Below, piece after piece: positions 23,701-36,079 of a stretch of 64,000 bases of DNA. Origin of the DNA: Tetmemena sp. SeJ-2015 (lineage: Eukaryota > Ciliophora > Spirotrichea > Sporadotrichida > Oxytrichidae). Position 1 is the first letter of the stretch, and every line of letters starts with the position of its first letter. The position numbers and the translations under genes were made by a program. The notes under the pieces were generated by a model. It was given only the letters and a program-made list of their open reading frames with translations, had not been told where the DNA came from and did no database searches. The stretch spans positions 26,658 to 90,657 of the forward strand of contig JAJKFJ010022821.1 of assembly GCA_027382625.1 (NCBI GenBank), written 5' to 3'.

Positions 23701-25490
23701 AGTACCCAGATTCACTAATTGAAGCTTCAAATATATTCTTGCAGAATACTCACTTGCTTTCTATATTTGTGACTATTGTCTTTAAGAAGACAAATGTGTT
23801 TGACTCTCAATGCCTGAATAGATCTTTTGATATCGTCACTAACTGGATGCTTAAAATCAACAAGAGAGGAGAAAGTTTTCCATCTAATTTTGATTTCAGC
23901 TTTTATTCGCAAGCCTTGTAAATTTCACTAGAAAAGATTGATCATAATCTATTTAAAAATGCATTGTCTTATCTAATGAATTTAATGTGTGTACTTCCAA
24001 AATCCTATGGTCCTTATATAAGACCCTTGGAATGTTCCCACTAGAGCAGCGTCTACCATTAACTTTAGAGTTCATAAAGAAATATTTCTATCGGTTCTTC
24101 TTCCACTGGTCCTACAATATCAGAGAAGTTTTCTACATGCTTTTTCTTTACGAGATAGAGTTCAACCTAGTTACTGTGCAGTCTAAGAAGTAAGAATTTC
24201 CACCCATTCACTAACTTTAACTAATCATTAACTTTAGAGTATCGAATTATGCTGAATAAAGGAAGTCAGTATCTCATTAGAAGTTAGTGGAGCAAGATGG
24301 TTAAGTAGTTTTCAATGCGAAAAGCTACAGAAAACAACAGACTATCGACTTAGAGCAGTGCCTTGAGCTTTTGAATAATCAATAGAATGACACACAAGGC
24401 TAATAAAAGCCATCAAGCAAAGGAGTTGGCTTTGGCTTCATGAGCAACCTTATGCAATCTTCTTCTAGATTGAACTCTCACTCCTTTAATTGATAATATC
24501 TTTTTAGTAAGTGTCTTATTTTTAAGGTTGCAGATTCAAGTGATGAAAAGAGGAAGCAGTTCAGCAAAGGCACTCATTCAATCGAAACCAAGCTCCGAGA
24601 TGATTTGCAGTTAGACGAAGATTATATCTCTCCTCCTCTCTCCAATAGGCAGTTTTCAGCCCAGAAGCGAACTAATGTCTAGTAAAACTCTGAAGAGAAA
24701 AGGCTTCATATCTAAAAGCTGCTTAAAAGTATAAGTTAGATTTTTGATTGCTTGTGATTCACAACTTGCTTGACTAGAAATACGAGGAGATAGAATTCTT
24801 AAAGAACTACTTGCAAGAAAGTGGTAAGTAAAATCTCAGTCCAAATAAGAAGGGAGACTTTGACAGTGGAGAAGAGGAATACGACTTTGATGACCAGCCA
24901 GAAGAAGATGCAGCTGATGAAAACGCTTCTAACTCTAATGAATTAGAAGACTTATCTCTCATCAAGCCTATTCAGAGCAAAAGCAATTCTGTCAACGAAA
25001 ATGCCCAAAACAAGCTACTCAATTATAACTTAATGCGTATGCATTTAATGAAGTTAATTTTGATAATTCCAATGAAAAGAAGAATCCTTTCTAGAAGAGA
25101 TAAATTAAAACTAGTTAGAAGCAAGAAAGCTCAGCAAGAAAAAGCTTTTAAAACAAGTAGAGTATTTTATTAAAATCTTTTATTTTATTGAGAGTGACTA
25201 AATACTCTTTAATAAAGTAATGAATAAGATCCCACAGGAGTTGCAGGTTTATGTTCAAGAAAAGGTCTTCGCTTAGTTTAATAAAATGCACTCTGAGTTT
25301 CAAGTGTGGCAAGCCAAAATAATTGGCTAGAGTAGATGATTTGTATATATAATTTTATAAGAGTGCTAACCATCCAGACTAGTCTAAATAATTTCTTCCT
25401 CATAATTTCACACTCCCCGACATAAATGTGGACAATCAGGTGCCTCTCGATGATGTGGAAAATGAGGGTAGGGCTCCTATTGAGTACTGA
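20740..25490 (+). CDS. Large conserved protein with C2-like N-terminus and helical domain (possible DUF1765 type)
   Basis: Starts MGQFLCCMDQTYDHASLNKT; Met-Gly with Cys 6-7 suggests N-myristoylation plus palmitoylation and so membrane attachment (inference). Residues about 40-230 look like a C2 beta-sandwich (ITIDQIVFDLLGEQV, LSFQVSFNTFTFQKMTI; a GT-AG intron follows). A basic Ser/Arg linker near 21,790-21,840 comes next. A long helical region includes RVPRFRHIFVETIL and IFWQDIPGYAQVLKAFLQEL, then YPDSLIEASNIFLQNT and FKKTNVFDSQCLNRSFDIV, reminiscent of the DUF1765 armadillo-like domain (uncertain). A GT-AG intron near 24,190-24,235 precedes a Gln/acidic tail (SGEEEYDFDDQPEED) and the end LDDVENEGRAPIEY before TGA 25488-25490. 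An IES lies at 22,191-22,213. A frame break near 21,495 is unresolved. The 3' 2 kb is duplicated, inverted, at 47.9-50.2 kb. Confidence 0.75.
22191..22213 (+). other. IES with 6-bp pointer CTACAT
   Basis: CTACAT occurs at 22185-22190 and 22208-22213. The 23-nt insert has TGA in frame and no splice sites. Excision gives GECYICLQKLLKTELRLFDR, an open frame continuing the protein for hundreds of codons. Confidence 0.88.
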
Positions 25491-26201
25491 TTTTATCCTA
25501 CAACTATAAAACATAATGCCAGTTCAAGTATTTATTTCGAGTTCTAAAAAGAATCTTAAGATTAATTTATTTATTCTCTTATTTCACTGGAGCAATTAAA
25601 TCTCTCCACATTTTGGAGAGCATATATGGTTTGAGCTAAAAATTGGAGTTAACTTTGAGGAGTGGTAAATAAATTGAGATGGTGATAAGCCTAAGTCTAT
25701 AGTTTCTAAATGTAATTGACTGGGAGTTTCTGCTTAATTTGATTGATTTATGGGCTGTTTGCGGGAAGAGAGAGGATATATAGGAGTCCAGAGTTTTATT
25801 TTATTCAGATTTATTAATTACAAATGCAAAATTAGATATACGGTTCCCCAGACCACTCAAATCTAATAATATGCTATTTATCTTTAAGAGGTGGACGTGT
25901 CAGGACAGCAGTTGAACTACTCTCCCTCAGATAAGCCAAGTAAATTAATTTGAAATTCATCAGCTACTCTTTAGTTGACATCAGCATCAATCAATATACA
26001 CATCTATGAATACTTTAACTAGTATAAATAGATTGAGTGAACAGATCACACGCAGATGTGAGACAGAACTTGTTTGCAGGTAAGATATCTCCAAAAGATT
26101 AAAACATGAGAGAAAGTGGACTCTGACACCACAAATTGAAAACACTTCATTGCCTTAAGCTCCCTTAAACACTATTCCCTAATACTAACCTTTACTCATA
26201 G
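25491..26201. other. Intergenic region upstream of the Gln-rich gene
   Basis: AT-rich DNA. The first 220 bases are also present, inverted, at 47.9-48.1 kb. Around 25,893-25,945 a short frame VDVSGQQLNYSPSDKP ends at a GT and could be a 5' exon of the next gene. A GT-AG pair at about 26,080 and 26,201 marks a probable intron before the Gln-rich frame. No RNA gene seen. Confidence 0.45.
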
Positions 26202-28418
26202 ATCAAAATGGAGAGCAGCAACTTGAAGAGGGTGAGGGTCAGTATGAGGAATACGACAACGAGGAGCAGGACTATGGGGATGAGGCCAACGGAGAAGAGG
26301 ACGGTGGCAACCTCAATGTTGAAGATCTCAATCATCAGATTGACTGGACTGAGGAGGAGGAGTACCAGCGCGAGCTCAAGGTCCTCTAGCAAACCCAAGG
26401 AGTCACTCAGCAGGACATCGAAGCCTTCAAGCAGCAGTCTCTGCTCAAGAGATCTCTAGACGTAGTTAAGAACAAGGCCCACGCCATGGAGTAGACTAGA
26501 AGAGGTGGTGCTTAGGTTTATGGTGGTGTGAGGAGCAAGGTTGCTAGGAACATCAAGGTTAAGGGCAACGTAGTCAAGAAGGAGAAGAGAGCCAAGGTCA
26601 GAGCACAGCAGAGCGACTTCATTGAAGCCAATGCTGTCACTATGGAGGAGAAGATTGCCATTATTCAGAAGAAGGATAATGAAAAGCTCTCAATCAGACA
26701 ACTCGGTATAATCTTCAACCAGAAAGATACTCCTTGGTAGAAGGTTCACGATGAGAAGCTCAGAGAGACTGACAGACTCATCAGAGAACAGGAAGAGCAA
26801 ATCGAAGCACTCCAAAGGGAAATCGAAGCCAAGAGAGAACTCAGACAGTCACAGTCTCCCTCTAAGTACACCCAACTTAAGTCTTCTTCCCCAGCTTTCC
26901 ATCAGCATGTGCTTGAATCCTCTCCACCAAATAGACACTTAGAAGATGTAATCACTAATCTCCCAGCAGATGATTAGAGTGACTATGCTGGAGATGCCAG
27001 CCAGCAAGTTCATGATCTCAATGAGAGTGCAAATATCCAACTTGGAGCTACCATTACATCCACTGTCAATGCTCAAGCTCAACTACAGGGACAAATCGGT
27101 ATTAAGGTACCTCCTCCCCAGCAGCAAGTTTAGGAACAACCTCTGGCCCAGTCTCAACCAGTTGTGCAGCAGAGCTAACCAGTTTCCATGCAGGTTAAAT
27201 CTAAAAAGGCTGGAGTTTCCTCCGGTCTTCCTGCAGTTGTCAATAGAGCTCCCGCTCAACCTGTTCAACAAGTACCTTAGTAGCAAGCAGCTCCTCAGCA
27301 ACCCCCTCAGCCAGTCTCTCAACCACCTCAACCATAAGTTCAAACTTAGGCTAAGGTAGTTGTCAGTATGTCTCAAAAGCAGCAGCAGCCTCAAGTTCAG
27401 CAATCTAGAAATGTTCAACCCCCAGTTGAGAAGCAAGATACCTTTGAACAACTCGCTAATGAGAACAAAGTTCAAAAAGGTGATGAAATGCATGCAAACA
27501 AGGGCATCATGCTGAAAATTTAGAGTTTCATTGATATTGAGTAGGTCTTTTGTTATGAAAACCCAAGCTATCTAGGAGGAGTTTGACCAACTACTCAATG
27601 AGATGCTCAACAATCGCCAGGGCAGAGACACCGAAGGTTTCTACAAGGTGATGGATGAGTACTACCAAAATAATTTGGAGGAGAAGCACTCTTCTCCCAC
27701 TAAGCGTCTCATCAGCCACAAAAACTCTACTGCTGATCACAAGAAGGCACTCCACAGCAACATCAACAGAGGTGAGTACTCCCTCACTTATTGCACAGCA
27801 CCAGGTAAGAGCTATGTAGTCGAGCCTCAGGGAGGTCAGATTGACTACGATCTCCACAAGAAGAACCCTGATCAGTTCTACAATCAAGTTTTCTCTCAGT
27901 AGATCACCCAGCACAAAGTGAAGGGAATGCCTTCTCCAACCAGAAGATCCCAGACTGTTCAGATTAAGTCAAAGGTCACCACTCGCCCTTACATGAAGAT
28001 CATTGAGAAGGTGAAGACCCAGCTCATCCAGATGCTTTCTGAGAAGATGGGCATTGAGTTCAGACGCGATGATATCATTGCTGCCATGGACGCAGTTCAA
28101 GTCTACAAGCACATCAAGAGCATGGTAGCACAGGGTAATCTCCAAATCGTGGACTAGAACAACAAGCCAGTCGCTAAATTCTAACAACAGATAACCAGAG
28201 CTGCCTAGATTGACAGCGATGAGGAGTTTGATGAGACTGAGTTGAAGCGCATCAATGACGACATCGGTGAGGAGATGTCTCCCGAGGAGCTTGAGCTTGC
28301 TGGCAGATCCCCTGACTTCAAGAGAGGAGGAAATGCTAAGCTTGATATCCAAGGCCAAGCTCTCCAGGAACTTGAAGAGCAAGTCAGAAACGTCATCTCT
28401 CAGTAATAAATAGCATGA
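26202..28418 (+). CDS. Gln-rich coiled-coil protein, unrecognised
   Basis: GC-richer and cleaner than its neighbours, with many CTC, GAG, AAG and CAG codons. The frame opens after a splice acceptor at 26,201; no ATG is in frame for the first 280 bases, so the true start lies in an upstream exon. An acidic N-terminus (EEYDNEEQDYGDEANGEEDG) leads to IDWTEEEEYQRELKVLQQTQ and a conserved-looking block RQLGIIFNQKDTPWQKVHDE. A coiled coil (RLIREQEEQIEALQREIEAK) follows, then a Gln/Pro/Val-rich spacer with more than 60 Gln. After a 31-nt GT-AG intron (27,547-27,577) comes a compact C-terminal part: MDEYYQNNLEEKHSSPTKRL, YSLTYCTAPGKSYVVEPQGG, and a helix-rich segment RRDDIIAAMDAVQVYKHIKS that could be a winged helix (speculative). 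Stop TGA 28416-28418. Codon use suggests high expression. Function unknown. Confidence 0.78.
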
Positions 28419-28717
28419 AGATTATTATATCATCGTTAGAAAGAATTCTGAAAAGAGAGAGCAAGAATGATGTTCAATGTGATGTTGAAGCCTAAGTTTT
28501 CGAAGATAGCAGTGAAGTTATAATTTAGATTTTAAGGACTAAGTATTCTATTTTAAGTTTAAGCAATTTATTGTAGAAAATCTGTCCATCAATTTGTTAT
28601 AAAATGGTAAGTCATTTCTTAATATTTTGGCTTGCATGGATTGATAAATCATAGAGTTAAAATAATTCATTGAAAGTTCTTAATTAATTCTCACACTTAT
28701 GAGCCCTTCTCTATATC

Positions 28718-31700
28718 TCATACTTTCATTCTCTTCTAGAGATTGAAGTTCTTACTGAGACTATTCTCTCTGCTTCTTGAGTCATCACTCTTACCTTCTT
28801 TGCCGCTGTAAGAAACATTAACACTGCCCTCACTATCGTGGAATAGGTTGTCTCTCAATTTACGTTCCATCTACTTGCGCTTTTTCTTTTGAGTCAGGAG
28901 CTATTACTAAAGCTTTGTCTTTGTCTGCAACTTCTAGTCCTCATCAGTCTTTCCATTCTAGGCGTTCAGGCTTCCTCTTCTAACTTTAACCTTATCTGAA
29001 ACCTCTTCAGTCATATTTTCGTCTTGTAATCCGTACTTGCTCATAGCTCTTCTCTTTGACTCTTCTCTTTCCTTCTCAACCAATATATCATCCTGAAGAG
29101 TCATTTGAGAAAGCACATATGTAGGGAAGTAAGACTTTTTCAGTCCTCTTTCAGCTCTCTCTAAGTGCTTCTGTGAATAGAACTAAAGAATCTTAAGCAC
29201 CTCTTTCAACTCAATTCAACATTTAATATAGATAAGATTGCATTATTTCTCACTTTAGTTTTCTTTGAAATCTTCTAGGTATTCATCGGATTGGAATCTG
29301 GGAAGTAGCATGTAAAGCAGATGCTGAGCGAGTTAGGAGTATTGAGACTTAGAGTTTAAGTTTCTCAAAATCTCCAGCAATCTTTTCTTGTCCTCTCTCA
29401 CCAGAGAAATCAAAATCTTTGAAAGTAAAGTCTCTCCATGAACTTCCTGTGACTTCAAAACGGAACTTTCAAGTTACTTTTGAAGCTGTTTCCTGTCAGC
29501 CAAGACTGAGTCGATCATATCTAGTGACTATCCTCCGATGCTGCTTTAGCTCTTGGTAATCACCTTATTGAGAACATGATAGAAATCTCTGAGCTTATTA
29601 AGTCTGAATGCCATTAGTGCAGCTTCTGAGTAATCTTCGGCTCTAATGAGTTGCGAAAGCTTCTGCTCATCTTATAACCTCTGCAGATTCTTCTTCTTTT
29701 CATCTATCTCTACTTCGAGAGTGTTATCTCTCCAGACTTTCACAGTTGAATCTCCTCCACCTGTAACCATGAACTTATCATTAGCATCCATAGCCCAAAT
29801 CTTCTCGTCATGCATTTGTGTTGTGCTCACGCATATTTGCTTCTTAAGATTCCAGATCTTAACAACTCCATCCACTGAAGAGGAAATCACTTGCAATCCG
29901 AGGTTGAGCCAACCTATTTTAACTAGTGAGGTTTGATGGCCTTGGTAAGTTGAAATGCAAGTTCCATTCTGCAGATTCCACACTTTAAGAGTCTTGTCAC
30001 CTGATGCTGAGACTAAAAGTTTATCAACGGGCGAAAAGGCCACATCCCACACTCCTTTTTTATGGCCAGAGAGTGTCTGAGTCAGCATCAAATTTTGAGA
30101 GTTCCAAATCTTGATTGTCTTATCTTAACTTGAGGAAGCAATCAACTTATCATTTGGACTTACTCTGACCACATTAATATACTTTTGATGTCCCACTACT
30201 GTTAGGAAAGCTGAGGTAACTTCTTCTGGAGGACCTTCAAAGTCTTGGATCTTTTTGAACTCCTAAATGTTCCATATCTTAATTGTGTTATCCTAGCTTG
30301 CTGATACGAAGAAATTAAGCTTTTTAGGAGCGAAGCAAACTGAAGCTATATTCTCAGTGTGTCCCTAAAAAGTAGCTAAGCATACTAGCTCAAACTTTTC
30401 ATCATCGTATTTCCAGAGCTTAATAGTGTTATCTTTTGAGCCAGAGAGCACTAAATTTCTATTTGCATCAAGACAGAGAATAATATCGGTGTGGCTTCCA
30501 AACTGCTTCACTGTACCATCTCTCAAGTCCATCAGTTTTACTGTTTCGTTATTGGAGCAAAGAACTGCATGAGTTGGCTTCATACCCTCCTCGTCTTCTC
30601 TTTTCACGATTTTCACATCAATAATCTCATCTAGGTACAGGCACTTGGAGTGAGTTAAATCTAGAACAGGCTTGCTCTTTCCACTCTTCTTATTCATCTT
30701 GGAGGTAATCTTGTACTAGTTTAAGTTCTAGTCAGAATTCAGAATAATAACTTGCCCTCCTGAGATGGGAATGACCTTAGTAATCTCCGAGCCGATCACG
30801 TTGTCTTAAAGACTAAAGCAAAACTTTTAGGCCTTGATATCATAAATTTTCAAGACACCAGATTGACCTCCTAGCAATAAGTATATCTCTGAAGAACCGG
30901 CTAAGGAAAACATATGAGCTGCATTTACTTCCTCAAATTCAGCTTCTTCGTTATCTGATTCACATTTCAAGGATGATAGCAGAGAGAAGTTATCTTTAGC
31001 ATTCCAAAATGAGACTTTTCCATCCTTCGATGTAGCTATCAAGGTGTTACGATCGGGAGAAAAGCTGAGACTAGTGATTAAAGCCTAATGGAATCTCAAG
31101 CAGTGAGTCTCCTACCTTAATACCAAGTCCCATACTCTCACTGTCATATCTTCTGCAGTCGATATTAATTTGAGAGTATCCTAATCAGGGTGGAAAAGGA
31201 GGTTCGTAATTATTCCTCTATGGCCTGTCAAATTATGAGTTTAGAAGCCTTTCCTCACGTCAAATACCTTAATCATGCTATCAGCCGTTCCCGCAGCCAA
31301 GAACTTGCTAGAAGGATCAAAAGTCATCTCTAGTACCATTTGTCCAGTTGTCTTAAAGACCTTCAACTCTTCTAGTTGTGAAAAATTTTCGGCAGGATTC
31401 TCAGGGAGCTAATAAACTCTGATGAGATAATTTTTATTAGAGACTGCTAAGAGCTGAGAATTCGGGGATAAGCTGAAAGTAAGTAGTTCCTCGTTTTCCT
31501 AAAGAAAAGAAATTAGTAAAGCGCTATTGTGGCATTAAATTTTACTTATGCGAAAGAATTGAGGACTTTAGAGCTTTCTAAATTGAAGAGGCATATTTTT
31601 CCTTCTCTTAAAGATAGCGCATGCTTCTCATCCTTCATAATTTGAAAAGCACCTCCAGTATAAAGAGGTTGGAAATCTCTGTATAGCTGATAGCTCTTTG

Positions 31701-31758
31701 TCAAACGAAGCTCTTCTTGCACTTCAAAAATGTTTTCTTGGTCTTCCTCCATCATCAT
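28718..31758 (-). CDS. UTP13: Utp13/TBL3, WD40 subunit of the U3 small-subunit processome
   Basis: Nucleolar scaffold for 18S pre-rRNA processing. It starts MMMEEDQENIFEVQEELRLT. A GT-AG intron (about 31,501-31,544) precedes ENEELLTFSLSPNSQLLAVS. Many WD40 repeats follow, for example DNTIKLWKYDD, QDNTIKIWNIQ, SGDKTLKVWNLQNGTC and DSTVKVW. Before and after these lie tandem 7-bladed propeller segments as in the family. The C-terminal Utp13 domain reads AEDYSEAALMAFRLNKLRDF then YHVLNKVI and LLYMLLPRF. After an intron or IES near 29,200-29,260 the helical end QFYSQKHLERAERGLKKS and a basic nucleolar-type tail close at TGA 28718-28720. The domain order matches Utp13 better than other WD proteins. 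A 780-bp slice (30,391-31,170) is duplicated, inverted, at 36.7-37.5 kb. Confidence 0.93.
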
Positions 31759-31912
31759 TAATTTAATTGCTTATTATCTTATCTATTTAATATGCTTTAG
31801 AAAAGACTCATCGCTTCATTTGATTAAATAATTTAGTGTCTTAAAGAGAATTAGCTTTTATTCTAATTAATTACTCAAGATAGCGAAAATCATGTATGAA
31901 GAATTCATTATC

Positions 31913-32170
31913 TCACTTATGTGTGAACGTATTGATTATCTCTTCCTCTTATCTTACCACTTAACCTGCTGAAGCAGAAAGTCCTTTGTCTGAACTCGTT
32001 CCTTTCTTCGCAAACATTTCCTGTTCTCTCTTTTGGATTTTATGTAGATCTCCTTTGAATCCTTCAATTTCCCATTCCATTTTCGCAAGTTCTTTCTCAA
32101 GTTCTAAATTTTTGCTAATCTGAGAGATTGTCTTTGAATGAAGACGCGCGAAGTTTTCATATTCATTCAT
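31913..32170 (-). CDS. Small coiled-coil protein, unrecognised
   Basis: An 85-residue frame starting MNEYENFARLHSKTISQISK, with a heptad-like Lys/Glu segment (LELEKELAKMEWEIEGFKGD), a Ser/Gly spacer, then QVVRQEEEIINTFTHK and TGA. One TAA is read as Gln. It lies about 155 bases upstream of UTP13 on the same strand. The size and charge resemble small ciliary or centrosomal coiled-coil proteins, but no family can be named. A GTAAG just after the Gln codon leaves open a downstream exon. Confidence 0.5.
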
Positions 32171-35100
32171 TTGAGTGAAGCTTCTTTTTTTGTTAATTCT
32201 TTCAGCTTCTGAAATAAGATCAGTTGTATGATAAGATAATCATTAATAATCTTTAGTTATCCTCTCTTAATATTATGTACATTAAAGATTAGTTCGCCAT
32301 TGATGTAAAAATAAGTTTGAATTTAAACTCTCATGAGCTAGCTGCAGATTTAGTTAATGCAATTGTCACCAATGCTCATTCCAGGAATCTAAAATCGTTT
32401 GTCTATACTTATAAGAGTTGATAATCTAGGTTGTGACATATATTTACTCTATTTAATATTCAAGACAGTATAAGTTGAAAGTTAATGCTGCTCAGCATGG
32501 AGCGGTCTCGTCCATACTATTTTACTTCTAATCTATCTAGATATAAAGCTGATAATGTTCTCGATGGAGTTATGAGCTTCACTGTAATATACTTTCATGT
32601 GTTTTAAAATATGTCACATCAAGTCTTGCTATATCCTCTCAATTTTGTCCATCTCTTTTCGTGAGACTCTATTTTTATATATGAATTCAGAGTCTACTGA
32701 GGTGGTATAAATCTTTACTTTTCACATGGGGATTTTAATGTAAGATTATTATATCTATTAGTAGCTAATCTTGCCTTGTCTAGAGTCAAATTCCTTAATT
32801 AGAGTATGACTTTAGTACCATGTCTTTTATGTTAAGTATATTGCTATTCCTTTCCTGATTGATGTGGATGCATCTTACGTATTGGTCGTGTGTTAGACGA
32901 GAATATAGTCATGTGTTTTAGCATTTTTAAAGTAAGCTTATTCTTATGAAAGACTCTTTGTTGGACGTGTTCTACCTCGTACCTATAGAGCCAGGCTAAT
33001 GACAGCGATTTATTATCTGTGTGACTATGTGTTGCATTTAACACGATGATGGATATACTGAGTGCTGTGTGAGTATGATGCTAGATTTCAGTGTATTCAA
33101 TGGATGCTTGTAGGCTATTATGCTAATTGGTGGATTAATTCATTCACTGTGAGAGATAATATACAAGGCCAATGAACACTTGTCTAGTCCTTCAGAGATT
33201 AATTTTGAGTGAATTAAGAGTATATTCTTACTGATACATATTGCTTGGTAGCATCCTCCTATTTATTCACGAACAGCTTAAGTTCTTGTCATCCAACTCG
33301 AATCATTATTCAGGTCGATTTAAAGAAAGCGATAAACTGGGCTGGGTTATACGTACTTGTATATTCGCATGCTAAGAGCACCCTCTCTTTATGGTATCGA
33401 TGAAACTGAAATTCAAAAAGATCCTTTACTAATTCAGAGAAGAGCTGACCTAGTTCATACCGCTTGTTTGCTCTTAGCAAAAGCACAAATGGTCAAGTAT
33501 GACAAGAGAACTGGAGCTATATAATAGGCACTGCTAATCTCTCTCAAACACAACGGGGGAGGCTCGGGCTCACCTAGTCAAGTGTACGGAAATTATTAGA
33601 GAACGCATGATTAGCGAAGATGGCACGATATTCGCTCATGGAAATTGTACTTCCATGCTATCAATTCGTCATGAAATACTTTCAAACGCATTGTGTCTTC
33701 CCGTATTTGGCTACTAGTAGCTATAACCTAGCAAGGCGTTATTCGTTATATCCACTTTTCAGTCTTAGGTCTACTCTCGTGCACAATTTTGTGTCATCTT
33801 ACATGCGAGATTCTGTTAAAGTATGAATTTACAGTCTGTCGAAATATCAGACTATCAGAGAGTTAGTATGCAGAGAGTTCCTATTCATGCAAAAAGTTCC
33901 CCTTTGAAGCAAAGAACATGGCAGTGCCTGCTGAATCTACTTAAACCTAACTGCTACTAGACTTTTCCATACTGACCGACAGCTCAGGTTTATTACATCG
34001 CTACTTATTTCTGCTCTTCAGACAGTTGCTGCCAATACTTATGAGAGATTGTATCTGATCGAATAACAATGACTATAGACATCATAACAAGATTGACTAG
34101 GTACTATAGCTTTTTCAACACATTTTTTACAAGATAGAAGAAGTGTACTTAATTGTCATAATCTGAATATATCGTCACAAGTAAATTGAATTAGCATTCA
34201 CTACTAGAACATGAGCTCACACGAGAAGAAAGAATTAGTGTTTTCTATTAGAGTCACAACTCACCTAGACCTGGAAAACTGAAGCTTGTTCCTCGAAGTT
34301 GAACAGTGTCTGGTAGGAAAGTGAATAGTGAGCACACAAAAGATGAAGATACCACGTATCTAGAGCTTTATAGTACTATGGAACGAGAAAAATAGATATC
34401 GAAGTAGATAGAAATGTCAAGCATTAAGAGTGATAGAGAGTGACAAACTGATTTACTTTTAGATGCAATTTAGACACAGACAATGAGAGAGATACATAGA
34501 GACTATAAGCAAAGCACCAGGAAAGAGCTGTATGAGAGACTATCTTGAAAAAACTTCCTCAAGCCTGGAATAACTCCAGTAATGAGAACAGAATTTAGCT
34601 CTAGAGAAAGAAACGTTCGACGCAAATAGAGCATTGATATTCTGAACGTATATCTTAGGATGTATTCACTCGATTGCAATTAATATCTACAGATTTAGTG
34701 TACTGTTAAACGAGAACACATGATGTTTGCTGTCACATCCAAGAGGATTCTCTAATTGTCTAGTCTTTGCTACATTCTAGTTTAAGTATAGAAGAGAAAG
34801 AGGTAGAAGTTACCTTAATTACCCATATACATTACTGTCGACTAAGTGCAGCATTCCAGACATACTCCAATCTCTCAACAGCCATGCAGAGCAAAAAGTC
34901 TGCTAGAATACGACTTAATCAGAACGCAAGCATATAACTTTCTAGGTTATCTAGTTCTTGTAGGAAACATATTGGTAGATCTCCGTCTATATCACAAACA
35001 TGGCTTGATAATATCATTTAATATATCCATCTAATATGATATATTACTGAGGAGTTTGGAGAGAAATTCTGAGGATACTACTCAAGCTGAGAAGGTAAAG

Positions 35101-36079
35101 TGTACACTATGAGGAGATAAGGAGAGGATATGATCTATGAAATAAATCTACAAAGTTCAAACACGACGTTTAGAAAGAAACGATGGGTCTTTTCTAATAA
35201 ATCATTACTGGTAATATATCACCTCCATAATATCATAACTGCAATGAACTCGATCTCTATAAAATATGTTCGAGAAGACTAGAATAGCACATATAAGGCA
35301 AAGAATATGAAAAATTAGCAATCTGAAAGGTGAATTAGAAGTGAAGATATACCTGCATATTGTATGATCTACTTGATGACATCAACAGAGCGGCGTCAGG
35401 TAGTCCTCTATATTCACAAAAGCAATTCAGAAACGTGAGACATACTCTAGTAATATACACTTCACAACCAAGATTTGTCTGATACATTGAAGTAAATGAA
35501 ACGTTGAGCCGATACATAGGAATAAAGATAATGGTGAAGGAGTGCAGTCAAACAGGACGAATCGTTGGAATAGTGAATAAAGAATAGAAAATTACTGGGA
35601 AGCAGAAGTAGAGCTATATGTTTAGACGAAGAGCGGACGACAGGTAATAAGTGTCTGAAGTTTTACCCTCAATACCCATACAGTGACACAATCATCAATA
35701 CTGGATGGCTGCAACTAGGATTTCAGTCTGAGAGAATGCTGAAGCAAAGCAGTATGAGAGCGTACGAGTCAAATCAAGTGGAGCATTGTTATTGCTCATT
35801 TATACAACTACTGATGATATTGAGTAGAATATATGAAGCTGGCTCAACAGTATCATACGCATCTATGTATCCTTATATCCAGTTGCTATGTATCTCTGTA
35901 AGGGATCTATTAATTGTAAGGAAGTGAAAACACATCATATTCCTTCTCTTTAGACATCTAAATTTAATGTCAATCACATTGAAAGCGTATCGAAGTCAGT
36001 GTCTTTGTAATTAATTATGACACTTATAAGAAATAGATAAGAAGAACGTCATGATATAAGCAATTATAACTTAACTCCT
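32171..36079. other. Homopolymer-poor stretch without conserved genes except a Brr2 piece
   Basis: About 3.9 kb whose texture differs from the left half: few A or T runs of five or more, scattered short frames up to about 68 codons, no family resemblance except the BRR2 segment at 33.3 kb. A weak echo of a Brr2 motif (AERVPI) occurs near 33,870. Either fast-decaying germline-limited DNA or poorly corrected long-read sequence. Confidence 0.5.
33321..33530 (+). CDS. BRR2: Brr2 continuation segment (dispersed MDS)
   Basis: Reads KAINWAG, then after a one-base break [40 protein letters not shown] and [12 protein letters not shown]. This is the Brr2 sequence that follows [13 protein letters not shown], the point where the first segment stops at about 7,490. 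The two ends share a short A-rich overlap (GTTAAAAAA against TTTAAAGAAAGCG) that could be the pointer; joining on AAA keeps frame. Similarity ends near 33,530. The extra base near 33,350 (ttatacgtacttg) breaks the frame and may be an error. No other certain Brr2 part was found. Confidence 0.85.

Noticed and set aside
25800..25960. Possible tRNA gene near a GGTTCCCC string
   Set aside because: No cloverleaf could be formed and no matching A and B box spacing was seen.
27083..28382. Leucine-rich minus-strand frames of over 100 codons
   Set aside because: Complement of Gln/Glu/Lys-rich codons (CAG, CTC) in the Gln-rich gene; Leu richness is a mirror effect.
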